DNA from: Symsagittifera roscoffensis
Taxonomy: Eukaryota; Xenacoelomorpha; Acoela; Convolutidae
Length of the DNA stretch: 64,000 nt
Assembly (NCBI RefSeq): GCF_963678635.1
Contig: NC_087071.1
Coordinates: forward strand, 15,747,613 to 15,811,612
Reading direction: 5' to 3'
In this document: positions 22,921 through 34,620 of the stretch, in pieces
Numbering within the stretch: the stretch's first letter is position 1
Layout of the letters: the number at the start of each line of letters is the position of its first letter
Translations under genes and position numbers: made by a program
Notes under the pieces: generated by a model
What the model saw: the letters and a program-made list of their open reading frames with translations, nothing else
Told to the model about the DNA's origin: nothing
The model's database searches: none

Positions 22921-24159
22921 CATCTCAAAATTTAGACAAGAAAAAGATAACTGAAACAGAAAAAAAATCAAAAAATTAAAAAAAAAATCTTACCACAAGA
23001 TCAAGAAGAAAAATCTCAACATAGATAACCATTGCCACTTCGAAATCAGCCACAAAAAGATTATAAAACAATCATTCCACAATCTAGAAAATTGATGAAA
23101 TTTCAGAAATTACATTCAAATTAAAAAACATTTCACTTCTTGAAATATCTTTTAAACGACCGTTCATTTTCTCAAAATTCATGCTGAAAAGCAATTAAAC
23201 AAACTAGTTCAAATTCAGCCAAAAGCAACTTTTCTGAATCATCATCTTATTTTTGAGACAATTTCTTTAGCCGACAAACAATCACCTTCAAGCGTATCTC
23301 TAATTATAACTAAAATACCTCCAGGTCAGAAATAAGCCAACCGCTCAAAATTGACACCTGAAATAAACAAAATCTCAAATTTAAAAACCATCTCCTATAA
23401 AGTAGAACAAAGATTAACAATATTGTCTCAACTTAGACCTCAAAACTCCCTCAAGCAAAAATATTAAATTAACCTAAAGAACAAAATGGACATGATCATT
23501 TAACCTAATGTACGATTATCTCTTAGATACCCTCAATCATCCAATAAACAAAAACAAAACTAGGAAGATCCTTAAAAGCCCTCAAAACTTCCCTTCACCA
23601 AAAATTGCCAAAACCCAACCCACTTGTCTAAAAACCAATGAATAATCCGACCACACTCAAATTTAGCCTCAAAAAACAAAAAATAATAAGACGGAACGAA
23701 TATTAAGATTCCTCCAAATATTTCTTTCACAAACAGTCAGCCATTTTCAATATATACTTTCAACTTTTTTTTCAATAATTTAATTTTTTTTCAAACTCTG
23801 TATAATCTTAATAGCCGATACCTTAGAAAAATTCATCCTCCTCCTGATAATTTTTTGCAATTTGTTCATCATTGTTTTCTCAAGCCCAAACCTACATTAA
23901 TTTTTCAAAAATCCATGACCACCTCCTCAGGTACGATATTTTAAAAACTATTTAAATGCTCCAACTTGTATTCAGTAAAACAAATAATTTTCTTCTTTTT
24001 TTAATATTTCTCACATTTCCGACATCCCTAATAATGACAATATGCAAATGTATAACAAAGGCTATCATAACTTTTGCATGAGCAACGATAGTTTTAATCC
24101 TTTTCATCGAATAACATTACAATAAACAAAAAATTTCTTCGTAAATAAATAATTCACTA
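22921..24159. other. pol-env spacer, no gene recognised
   Basis: A/T-rich with many stops in all plus frames. It may hold a subgenomic or spliced leader region for env, as in other env-bearing gypsy elements, but no specific signal is convincing. Confidence 0.35.
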
Positions 24160-24172
24160 CCCCCCCCCCCCC
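24160..24172 (+). repeat. 13-base C homopolymer before the env-like region
   Basis: Thirteen C residues lie about 100 bases before the env-like frame opens. On the minus strand this is a G13 tract. It equals in length the run at 3,669-3,681. Confidence 0.9.
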
Positions 24173-24269
24173 GCCAGTCCTCACCAACAACACCAACAAA
24201 TAATCAAACAAATAACCCCCAATCTCTTTTCAAGACAATCCATTTACATTTGAAGAAAGACACCCACAA

Positions 24270-27200
24270 TTGTCCGAACTAGTACAACCAGTATTTCGCC
24301 AAGCACCCCTAAGCGGACCACAGCACGAACCAGTATATAATATATACACATCTCTCCAACAAGATCTTAATATAGCAAGACACCAAAGTCAAAATCAAAC
24401 TACGCTACAAATAAACAGACAAATTATACATCCAATACGAAATAGAAACTTGCAAACCCCCAGAGTTCAATTCAACAAACCTCATTCACCAATAGCAGAT
24501 CCTATAGACCTCTCCAGTATTACAATTCAAAGTACTCCCCAGACAGCATCACAACAAAACACATCAAACATCCCATCAGATTATTTATGTTCAACCCCTA
24601 CACCTGAACAATTTCGAATTCTTTGAAAATCCTTTTAGTCCCCCAGCTACTACAAAACATTTCCCACATTGGATGACACAAGTTTCACTCAAAGTGAACC
24701 ACATTTAGTGAACGATCCAATAGACCTTTCATCTGACACAACTTTGTCACTGCCAGAAACACTTTCACTACCTCTCAACCCCTTCCTTAAGTCAAATCTC
24801 ACAAACAACATTTCCTTCAAATGTGGATAATCTGACACTAAAATTTGAAATCACAGTAAGACTTGATAACATAATCCACCGTCCCTTACCCCTAACCCCC
24901 AAATATAACAGCTCAATCTTTACCTCCCCCATTTATAACCACAGAAACCATCTACAAATCTTATAGGTACACCAAAAAGACAATTAGATATATCACTTTT
25001 TATAATCCATACTCAGGACTATCATAAACATGTATCTTCTAAAGAAACTAATTTTCCAGACCCTTCTCTTTCTTATTTCTAAGAACCCGATCATAACAAT
25101 CCTTCACCCCGAGCAGGACCCCAGGATTTTTTAATCACACACTACGACTATGAAGAAAATGAACAAAAACATTATATAATTATGCAATAAATCAAGTCAC
25201 TCAATGCAAATCCGAACCACAATCTATAGAAACAACAAGCATAATAGCTACATTTCACTCAAAAGCACGAGCTACAACACTAACCGGATATAAATTCACA
25301 GCGACCTTTTCCGAAAAGAAAGCACATTATTTTCAAGTCTCAAACAGAAATAAGTATGGACTAGATCATGCATCTTTCTACCAAAGTAATATTGGAAGAC
25401 TTTTATATCTCAGCCCTGATGGTTGTAAAAACGAACTTAACCGGTTAAAAATTACATCAAACAATGGCACAAACTGAAAATTGGTAAACTTTCAAGTTTT
25501 TCCAGACTCTACACATCAAGCTGAACTTAAAAAAAACCAAGTACATATAAAAGTAGACGACAAACTTCAATTCAACGGCGCGCATCGAAGATTAACATAC
25601 GATCTCCGTGATAAAAATTAGATAGCACACATCGGAATAAACAATCTCTCAAATTGTAAAGCAGACACTAAAAATGAAGGATACGAAGAAATAAGTTTTT
25701 TGACTGGAAAATACAACTTGAAAAAGTACAATTAACACGAGATTTAAAAGATGACACCATAATTTATCAAGGAATCAGAGTCTCTTGCAAAAATGACCAA
25801 GGATACTGCAATCCCACTACACGAATACAAGCAACAATTGTTTGGTTTCCTGGAGACACATGTACCACATTTCAAAGGGCAAAAATACACGCTAGAATGA
25901 TAGAATTCCACCAAAAATAATTTATTGAATCAATCCCTTATGAAGACGTAAGCCCTGAAAAAATCAGACAGAGTTATTATAAATTTAGAAACCTTAATAA
26001 TATAGAAAAAATGTTGACACGTTTCCAAATTTACCCAGAAGGAAACTTGCATTTAAATACAACAAACCACTGTATAAAACGCAAAATTCAGTAATTCTTG
26101 TCAAATACGAACAAGGTTTCGACATGAATACAGAAAAATTATTCAGAAATCCCCATGCAACTCATTACTGAACCAGCGATGAAAATGCAAGACAGTACAC
26201 TGTAAGAACTATCCCCTATGAACAACACTCAATTGGCGCAATTCATTATGACATACACCTAGACATGAAACTAGACTATACAATGAATGGAATTTTTCAC
26301 GAAATGTCCTTAACAGAACTTGACAGTACATCAATCATGCGAACTTGAAAGAACATACTTTCTACAATCACTTGCACTTGCAAAACTCCATTCTGCAGGG
26401 TATTTATTATCAGGTATCAGATCAAATTGTATTGACAACGAATGAAACATAACATGGTTTTACACTTGTACCAAAAATGTATGACCCTTATATGTTTTTG
26501 AAGATAAAAGATGCTATAAAAGAATCCCAATATTCAATTTAAAAAAGATTATTTTGTTGATACACTTTCCCGAAGAACTTGTTTTTGGGATACAGCAGTC
26601 CCAAGTGGGTCAGAAAACAGCTACAATGTGTTACAATTGAACCCTGACGGAGGTAAATACTACCTTCTCACACCATACCCAACACTTACGCAACCATTAA
26701 AAAAGTTTTCATCAGAAAGCACTATTGCTATTGCCCGCAATCCAAATACCGATTTACAATCGATCGGCATATACTCTAAGTCCGACATTCAACTCAACAT
26801 TTGTGTACAATAATTTCAAGAATTACTCACAAACATGGAAACAATACAAGGACAATCCATAAATCAAAATTTAGGCAAGCTTGCAGAAACAGCAGGCTTT
26901 TCAGACATCTACGCACAAGACTACAGCTGATATTTTAAAGATATGAAAGATTACATTTACTTAAAAGGCTAAAAATATAGAGCACCACATAAACCACTAA
27001 AAATTATTTGATTTTTTTAAATTTGAAAAACGAACTTCTTGCCCATCTAGAAAACTTCTTAGAAAAGTTGACTATATTATACAAAATGTTTAATTTTCTT
27101 GGGTTTCTTTTCTCTCTACTGGAAAGAATCTACAAAACATGCGCAATACACACACAAATAGACAAACAAGCAATCGTAGCACGCATACTTTTTGCAGGAT

Positions 27201-27560
27201 TTTTCAGAATATTCTCTACATCAATAAGTAAAATACTTTTAGACGCTCAAATAAAAGAATACAATACCAAACTATCAACTATCAAACACCGAACACATAT
27301 GACGATGGTCAAAACACTACGAATACAACGCCTACGGCACCACAATTACAAAGCCTAAATCATAATCATCCTATATCATTAGTAACACGAAATTTCAGAA
27401 ACATAGCACTGAAAGACCTCATATCTTCAAGACCTAATTACCCAAAACGCCCAATTCAACACATAATAAACCAACAATCTAATTTAGAACACACATACGA
27501 GCAAATTATAGAACAAACACAAACCACTAACTTTTGTTCTCAGAATAACCTTTTTTTTAG
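24270..27560 (+). pseudogene. env-like region of the gypsy-type element
   Basis: The position after integrase is that of env in retroviruses and errantivirus-like elements. The first open frame (24,270-24,626) is Pro/Gln/Ser-rich. From about 25,200, pieces in several frames give a conserved-looking ectodomain with spaced cysteines, for example SPDGCKNEL, SNCKADTKNEG, SCKNDQGYCNPTT and VWFPGDTCTTFQ. Another piece is an open frame at 26,628-26,813. The frame at 27,008-27,358 carries a hydrophobic stretch (FNFLGFLFSLLERIYK) and then a second one, consistent with a membrane anchor near the C-terminus. I cannot assign it to a named viral glycoprotein class. Several stops and frameshifts make it non-functional. 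Confidence 0.45.
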
Positions 27561-27628
27561 CCCACGATGAGCTGCCAAGTTGGATCACTCCATCGCTCAA
27601 TTTCCTACCCAGCCAACCTACAAAGTAA

Positions 27629-29279
27629 CCCCCAGTCATATCATTTTTTGCTTTCCCCCAGCCTGAATCACCTCATGATAACACTGCATGGATTCAGATA
27701 CTAATTCAAACACCACTATATAATACGATATACCAATTTAATAACTCAGATCTCGAAACACCTGAGAAATTTGACAACTCCGAACCCAGTCCATCTACAT
27801 TTTCCCAACCTCCTCGTCAACCTCTCTACTCCCAAATAAAATATGAACCTCATTCCAGTCCCTCTTCTTTTTCCAATGTAACAACTACATATTCCCCCTT
27901 GACCAGTGAACCTTCAGACAACAAAAGCTCTGTAAATACACAAATATCTCAAGAACTTGGCAATTTTATCACAATCAAGCAACAATTACAGCAGTCTCAG
28001 ACACTAACCATTCACCAATTCTCACAATCTATAAAATCACCATACCCATCAAACCCAACTCCCTCGTCAAATCCATCCTCTTCAAGTACAAACCGAGCCT
28101 ATCGAACCTTCAAAAAGAAGTTCCCCAAAACTCCATTTCCCTCTGACCCAGGAACAGCCAGAACATTTATTAATCACCCACTCCGCACGAACACTAAAGA
28201 ATATCTTCAAATATGTTTATCCTTTTTCCCCCGATACACCAACTTTCATTCAGACCCTAATGACGAACACCCTAATTATGTTAATGAGCACGTATTATAT
28301 ACCCAACTTTTTCATGGACATCATTTTATCACTTCACTAATCCACTATTTGTACCATTATATAACACCCCATATCATAACGAAAACTTCAATTCTACCTT
28401 TTAACAACAGCACCAACTCCAAAACAAATTACACAAATCGGATATAAACAGTCTCTTATCAGATTCACCGCACCCAAAACTAACGAATTTTTCATCGATC
28501 ACTACGACCATCACATCCAAAGACCTAACGAAGACACCTTTCTGAGCAACGATAAATGTGCTAACCCACAATTCACAAAAAAATTCTTCGCTAAAACACC
28601 ATGCGTTTTCAGCCTCAATACTTTAGATAAAAAATACGACCACGTTTTTTCAGCAGCACTTCGTGATATTCAAGCCTATGATTCATATTTTAACAAATTA
28701 ACAACTTCTCACTAACCTTCCAATTCCTCACACCCAAAGAACGTGATTTTTACCGTTCACACGACTTCATGTTAAGAACCAAACAGATACACACTTATAC
28801 TTACTATAAGTTCATCCAACACCATTACACTCATAATACACCAGCGCGACATATTCACCAACACATTAACTCCAAATATACCCCACCATTCATTCTAAAC
28901 TTCACTTATTGTATTATAAGGCATCCTCCGCAATTAGGATACCATCATTCAGATGTATTTATTCTGTCCCTTAACCAAAACCTTCAACGTAGACGAACCC
29001 CACCCACTAATCGTCCCATACGAATTGCTACAGCCCGTTGAAATCACGATCCTAGAATTCACCCATAACACCAGATATAACCATAAACTTTATAAGCTCA
29101 TCCAAAACACACCTTATGAATTCTCACCTAGCTTTGATGAGCACAAAATCAACAAAGCACTCGAATTGTTTTGGCCACTTCTCCAATCTAAATACATCAT
29201 TCGTTCGATAGCTAAATTACTAACATCATCAGAAGTCATCCACGTTGTTTTTCCGCACGGATTCTTCACAAACGAATAA
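27629..29279 (+). pseudogene. unidentified extra ORF between env and 3' LTR
   Basis: One frame is open without a stop from 27,629 to 28,447 (about 272 codons), the longest intact frame in this element. It begins Pro/Ser/Thr-rich (FSQPPRQPLYSQIKYEP, SNPTPSSNPSSSSTN), then turns basic (YRTFKKKFPKTPF), then becomes a folded-looking segment (LQICLSFFPRYTNFH). After a frame change near 28,430 it continues readably (IRFTAPKTNEFFIDHYDHH, KKFFAKTPCVFSLNTLDKK) to about 28,715. It resumes in the frame at 28,953-29,279, which includes VDEPHPLIVPYELLQPVEI. Together this is a protein of about 500 residues. No zinc finger, enzyme motif or membrane segment is visible. Gypsy elements do not normally carry a gene here. 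Confidence 0.5.
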
Positions 29280-30503
29280 GGTATTAGGAATTAAATAAAC
29301 TATACTAACAAAGTAGAACAAAAACTAACCATTCTTTATAATTGTTTTCTCTTTTTCTCTATTCTTCACAGGCATGATCATCAAAAAAAGAAAAACGAAA
29401 CAAAAAACATAATTTTTTTTCCTGGAATCATAAATTTATATTAACCAATTAGAATAAACGAAGCAGAAAAATTTTCCCCAAAAACAGCAAGGAATTGATA
29501 TAAAAACTCATTTCCCATATGCAGTAGTTATTCTTAAAATGATATAAATTGATATTTTCAACCCCCCAAATAAAGCCGTAAAATTATTAATTTTAAAGTA
29601 GTAAGTTAATAAAAGTTGCCTATAAAATTAAAGCAGTACTAATTTTTTCTGAGATATTTCTTTATAGTTTTGAACATTCACTCGCCCACAATCCTATGCA
29701 GAATTGCACAGCTCACCCACGAAGAGTTGTTTAAAATAATGAATTTAAGTTTGGACTTTCGCTGATAACAATTCTAACCAGTTTTAACACATTTCAAACT
29801 TTCCTTTAACCAGAGAGGACGTCCTGAGCATGCTCTATAGCCGGCCTAACCCACCCTGCCACATTCACGCTCTGTGACCCACACTCTATTTTTGACAAGA
29901 GTTACTCAAGGGTCAGTAGCTCTTAAAAATAACCGAACTAAACAAGAACAATTTTGTGATAAAAATTAATACAAGATCATATCTAAAAACAAAATAACAA
30001 AGATTTGTATATTTAAATTATACATTGCAGTAAAAAAGATTACATACAGCTCGAAGACGAGCGATAGGGAACTTGACAACCCAATCACACACCCAGCTAT
30101 GGAATGGCAAAACACATCCGACATGCTGCCTACAGTCACTACACACAAAGGATTTAAGGTACGACTTGGCATCGCAACAAAGGAAACCCATCGAAACAGA
30201 ACAATGGCCATCTCAATGCTCAAGTTTACTTACAGATCCAAGTTAACAGGCTGTTATTTCAAAGTCAAACTACATGCCACATCCGAACGAGATCGGAGCC
30301 TTGCTATTCTCTAACAAACCAAATCAACACTCTTAACAACCGATCAGAAATCATGATACGATCTCCTGAAACGATCGTGATAACAATTCATATTCCTATC
30401 CGGAAAAAAGATTAGGCTCGCAACTTCTAAAGAGGGACACCATCATCCATCCTCCACTACAGTGGAACACTGAAGAACTAAAACTCTGTAAACCCCAGAT
30501 GGG
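29280..30503 (+). other. 3' untranslated region with a small open frame
   Basis: Mostly AT-rich. An open frame with ATG at 30,099 runs 71 codons to 30,314. Its residues are mixed and basic (KVRLGIATKETHRNRTM), and its GC is higher than the surroundings. It could be the end of the extra ORF in another frame, a small protein, or chance. No clear polypurine tract precedes the 3' LTR; the bases just before it read CCCCAGATGGG. Confidence 0.35.
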
Positions 30504-30878
30504 TGGAACCAGATCTAAACTAGAATTTATTATGGGATATTATTCTGATATTTTATCTCTATAAAATTTTTAATTCTAACCAATCATACTCCATCAAACT
30601 AACAACCCACTTATTTGTAAGTGCTGAAACTACTGGTGGCTTCAGCACCAGAGCAATTTGAATTAAACTTAGAATACAGTTGTTCTCATTCTGGAAACTA
30701 ACTCGCATGAACCGGTGTACACTAGATCTATCGAGACTAGGAGATATAAGAGTAAGATTAAGATTGGTATTAGACTAAGAAAATGCACGAATCTGTCCGG
30801 CCGAACATAAGATGCGTGTCCAGCAGACGGTGTACCACATCTGAACTTACTCTATGAGTTTACCATTAAGCATATACA
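30504..30878 (+). repeat. 3' LTR of the 14.3-kb gypsy-type element
   Basis: This is the partner of 16,611-16,916, with scattered substitutions. It is about 70 bases longer because of a segment near 30,575-30,650 that contains a perfect 8-bp inverted repeat (GTGCTGAA ... TTCAGCAC) with an 11-base loop, absent from the 5' copy. Confidence 0.85.
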
Positions 30879-31600
30879 TCTGGGTAGAATTTATGGGTAG
30901 AAAATGTGATCTGTATCTGAAGAATAAGGAAATAACTAGGAAAATGGAACTGACATTAGGTGTAGAGATAACAGGGTACTCGCTACAGTCTCTGGGGTGT
31001 TTTTCACTCAAATGAAAGTGACATTTCAACTTTGGCACATGTTTGAGATCGAGAAAAGGAGATTAAATGAGCATCACCAGATCCACCTAATCATACTTAG
31101 TATATCTTCCCAGATATGTGGCTGAACCAGCAGATGACTTCCGCTTCCCCTGGGAGGATGAGCGATCTGCTATCAAATCATCTACATTGAAGGTGAGGGC
31201 TTCTCTGGGCCAAGGACTCCATACCAGCTTTGAGCTCCATGAGGAATTTGCATATTCTGTGAGCTCAGTTGCTTGACAGCTCTTTGGTTTGCAATTAAAT
31301 TGTTTTTCTGTGCTTTTAATTTTAAAATTTTCTTTTAAAACTAGAATAATTAACTTGAGATCAAACAAAATGCTAAGGAAAGTTAATTTTCTTGAAATGA
31401 AAATTGAGTTTGATTTTTGGTTTAAACTAAATCTTCAACTGACAAAAACTTTGTGTTCATTTGCAAGCAAGCAGCATTACTTTGATTCTTTGATCAACCT
31501 GCATATTTATTTCATCTCCGTTTATTAAAACTTTGAGACAATTTGAAGATTGAGTTTCTTTGAGTTTAAGTTTCACTTATGACTGAAAAATTTAGTTTTT
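30879..31600. other. AT-rich spacer, no gene recognised
   Basis: A short GC-richer patch on the minus strand (RC of about 31,090-31,280) contains a readable frame with SSWSKLVWSPWPREAL. It shows no known motif. The remainder is T-rich. Confidence 0.3.
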
Positions 31601-32090
31601 TCTTCGCTTGTATGCAACTATAATCATATTTATCCGACCTTTCAAGTTCTCCAGATTTCTCCGAAACAGGAGTTGATCAACAATAAAAACAAGTTCTTTT
31701 GAAAATCAGAAATTGTAGGTTCTCGTCTTTTCATTGTTATTCAGGTCACTACATGGTATTAGAAAAAGTGACTGACAAAACTTTAGTATTTTGTGTAGCT
31801 TTATTACTCTCAAATCAAGGATATGAACTGAGTAGTGGCATATGAAGTTAAATATGTCAAGAAAAAGTCGATCAATTTTTCGGTTTTGGTTTTGAGTGAG
31901 TTGAATTACTTCAAATAATCTAAAAGAATTTGTTTTTTGATTTCGAAAATTTTAACACCCAATGGAAAGTCGTAGTGAATTTCATGCATTTTTTAGAGTA
32001 ATTTCTTAATGAAAAATCATAAAAACTTGATTCGACTCATCTGATGAGTCGAAACTTTTTGATGTGCCTTTCCACCCAATTGAAAGAACC
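31601..32090 (+). repeat. dispersed repeat A, left copy
   Basis: This 490-base AT-rich stretch is homologous to 52,595-53,070 in the same orientation. Matching phrases include TCTTCG-TTGTA, CAGGAGT-AATCA, AATATGTCAAGAAA, GTCATGCA/TTCATGCA and CCAATTGAAAGAA. Copies are well diverged. No convincing coding frame is conserved between them. The left copy lies just outside the 5' LTR of the giant element, and the right copy lies outside its 3' end. Confidence 0.6.
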
Positions 32091-32479
32091 AACAGGAGTT
32101 TTTATATGCTTAAATATTTTTGCCAACTATTGGATAAAGAATACATTGTTACTCAGGAGAGCCATACATAACCTGTACCTTTAAGTTTTTGCAATTATCG
32201 CGCGAACAAAGGGGGCTTGTTTGATCTTGATTTTATCCGAGAAACCAAAGTATGTCCCATTCCGCCGGATTGACACCGTCGAACCCTTCGACGAGTAAAA
32301 AAAAATTTTCAACGTTGTTAATGACGAATTAATCACGAAAAGGGGAGTCGGAATATTCTAGAAGAAAAAATTCAAAAGTTCAAATGGCGGCGGAATACTT
32401 CTGAGAAATACAGAAATTGGCCATATTTGGCAGAAAAAGTGAACAAAACAGAACACCCGAATTAACAAGGGAGAAACGG

Positions 32480-34189
32480 TCGAGAAAAACGTAAGAAAAG
32501 TAAGAAGTCTCTTATCGTGACGATCACGCATGATAAAACGTATAGGAGGAGCCGATAGGAAGAAAAGAGGCTTCGGTGGGAGAGCCGGAAGGATCAGTAC
32601 CCTCACGTGCCACGAAGTGAAGGAAATAACAACGTTATTTCCTCAAGAGCACTGAATCGGAGGCCGGCGCCCAGAGACTGTCGTATTTTGAAAGACTATA
32701 AAAAACTAATTTTTTAGCTAATCTGATGCCCCGAACATTTGAATTAACAACGGTATTGTTTGTTATTTTAGAGTATGAGTAGCTAGAAAGAGGAAATAGT
32801 CAATGCATATCCAATGAGTTTAGTATATAACTGTCGCTAAAACATTGTAAGATAGGATATTCGAGCCGCATTTTTAATGGTAGTCATGTAGTCTTGGGAT
32901 CCGAGGCCCAGCTATGTGATTACCTTCGCATGTAACGGAAGCTGATCAAAGGTCGTTTGACTGATGGCCTAAAAATGGTAACTTTTTACTTAGCCCTAAA
33001 CAGACCAGAAAAATAACTGGCTAGGTCTAGACGGTGAAAAACGAGTCGAATTTAGGTAAGTGACGCCGGCTAGTTTTCAATAGGTGTTTTTTCTACGCTC
33101 CGTAACTATGTAGTGTTTGGGCGAACGTTACATAGACGTTTTTATGGCGCTCATGGGTGGGCCTGTCAAAGGCATAAGAACATCATGATCAGCAAACGTT
33201 TCAGCGACGAACCCTCCGCCTTATTGTCCTGTATTGTATTAGGCGGAAGGTACCGACCCTCTGCCGTGTACTATTTAGCTTTTTAACTTAGTTAAAACCA
33301 AATTTTAAAAGCAAAAACAGTTTAAAAAAAGTGTAAAATTACACTTTATATATTATTTCCGGAGTAGATGTCATCTGACCTTCCTTTTGTTGTTGTTTCC
33401 GGTTGATTTATATCAGTTCTGATCGAAAGATTGAGTGTTTTGGTGGTGGGTAAGGTACCCTCCCTTGAGTAATGTTTGAGTTTTTCAGCACGTGAATGAT
33501 AAATTTGCCGGTGATCGGAGGGTAGAGCGGCAAGTTGACAGACGTGTTCCAGCCTCAACAGAATGCATCAGGGAAAACATCTACGACTGTTGGGTATCTT
33601 TGACACAATTTTAGCATCGTTCGGGTACTATTTCTTTAAAACTTAAGTGGTGGGGGGCACAATTGGCTCGGTCCGATTGCAATCTCCATCGAGTGCGGAT
33701 TGCCGAGTTAAGGGTCTTAATTCGGATATTTTGGTGCAAAGGAGGGTATATTAGTTTTGATTAATGACTACTAATAGATTATTATCCTTATTATATATTA
33801 TTTATCTCCCATGTAGACCCGAGAAACACCCCAATTTTGTCGAAAAATACTTATTTTTGACCAAACTACTAGCCCCAGAAATTTTGGTTATCCGAGCTTT
33901 TCCGAACAACAAAAAGCTTCTGCGCAGTGAGCTCCTACGTAATTCGGCCCCCCTTACTAAGGAAACCGCGCGGAAAGATACTTAGTAGAATTTGGCGAAA
34001 ATAAATTTTTTTTTCGATCAAAATTTTTGTAGTCTTCCGAATTTTGTCAATAAAAAAAATTGAGAATCGAGATTTTGTGCTTTTTGGGTTAGAGCAGCCA
34101 ATTCAACTTTGGTTGTTTTTGGCCAAAGTTTTGTTTCCAAAACAAATTTGGTCCTGTCTTTCGCATTATTCCAGTGCCGTACGGGGAAC
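32480..34189 (+). repeat. 5' LTR of the giant element
   Basis: Aligns with 51,000-51,626 (from AGAAAAGTAAGAAGTCTC) and, more loosely, with the whole of 57,236-59,003. The outer start is uncertain because the 3' partner begins inside the N gap; it could extend left to about 32,250. Shared landmarks include GGATCCGAGGCCCAGCTATG, CTACGCTCCGT and ATCATGATCAGC. At about 1.7 kb it is long for an LTR. Confidence 0.72.
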
Positions 34190-34620
34190 CATCCGAAGCA
34201 ACCCTCCGGAGTCAGCTAAGCCCCTTAGCAACCCTCCTTAGCAAAAATTTTTCACGCAACCCTCCGAGACTGTTAAAATACCTCCCCAGAGTGAATTTAG
34301 CTTGTTTTGACTCCTTTTGGGAGTAGCTGGAGACCCCTTTAGGCGAAGCCTGAAAAAATTAAAATTTCAAGGGTACCCTCCAAAGCAACCTTCCGGAGTC
34401 ACTTAAGCCTCTTATTGACCGTCCTTAGTGAATTTAGGGGGACCGTCCGAAGCAACTTAAATGTTTAAGGTACCATCCGAGGTAACCCTCCGGAGTAAGC
34501 TAAGTGTCCTAACAACGCTCCAAAGTAAACCTCCGAAGTGACTTGAGCCCTTTAACAACCCGCCTTAATGAAAATTTGGAGGTACCCTCCGGGACAAATT
34601 AAACATCCTTAGATATCCTT
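34187..34620 (+). repeat. GC-rich tandem repeat after the 5' LTR
   Basis: Degenerate units combine ACCCTCCGAAGCAACC, TCCGGAGTCAGCTAAGC and CAACCCTCCTTAG. They recur at about 34,185, 34,375, 34,440, 34,475 and 34,560 in a region otherwise AT-rich. No reading frame survives. The position, between LTR and gag, is the leader of the element. Confidence 0.65.

Larger units (their letters stand above)
16611..30878 (+). mobile_element. 14.3-kb Ty3/gypsy-type LTR retroelement with env-like and extra ORF
   Basis: Direct repeats at 16,611-16,916 and 30,504-30,878 bound an internal region whose plus-strand blocks follow retroviral order. These are gag with a CCHC knuckle, a DSGA protease, RT with YLDD, RNase H with an MCDAS strand, integrase with HHCC and D,D,E, then an env-like region and a further unidentified frame. 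The protease-RT-RNase H-integrase order is that of Ty3/gypsy, not copia. At over 14 kb it is about twice the size of a typical gypsy element. Frameshifts and stops occur in nearly every gene, so it is defective. No matching target-site duplication is clear; the five bases before the 5' LTR are GGCAG, and TCTGG follows the 3' LTR. Confidence 0.85.

Noticed and set aside
24270-27560. Phlebovirus-type Gc envelope
   Set aside because: The dense cysteine pattern and fusion-loop motifs expected of that class are not visible in any frame.
29966-30223. Minus-strand ORF near the 3' LTR
   Set aside because: It is the shadow of the plus-strand frame at 30,099-30,314 and shows no motif.
16606-30883. Target-site duplication of the 14.3-kb element
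   Set aside because: Flanks read GGCAG on the left and TCTGG or GGTAG on the right depending on where the LTR ends; no exact match, so not called.
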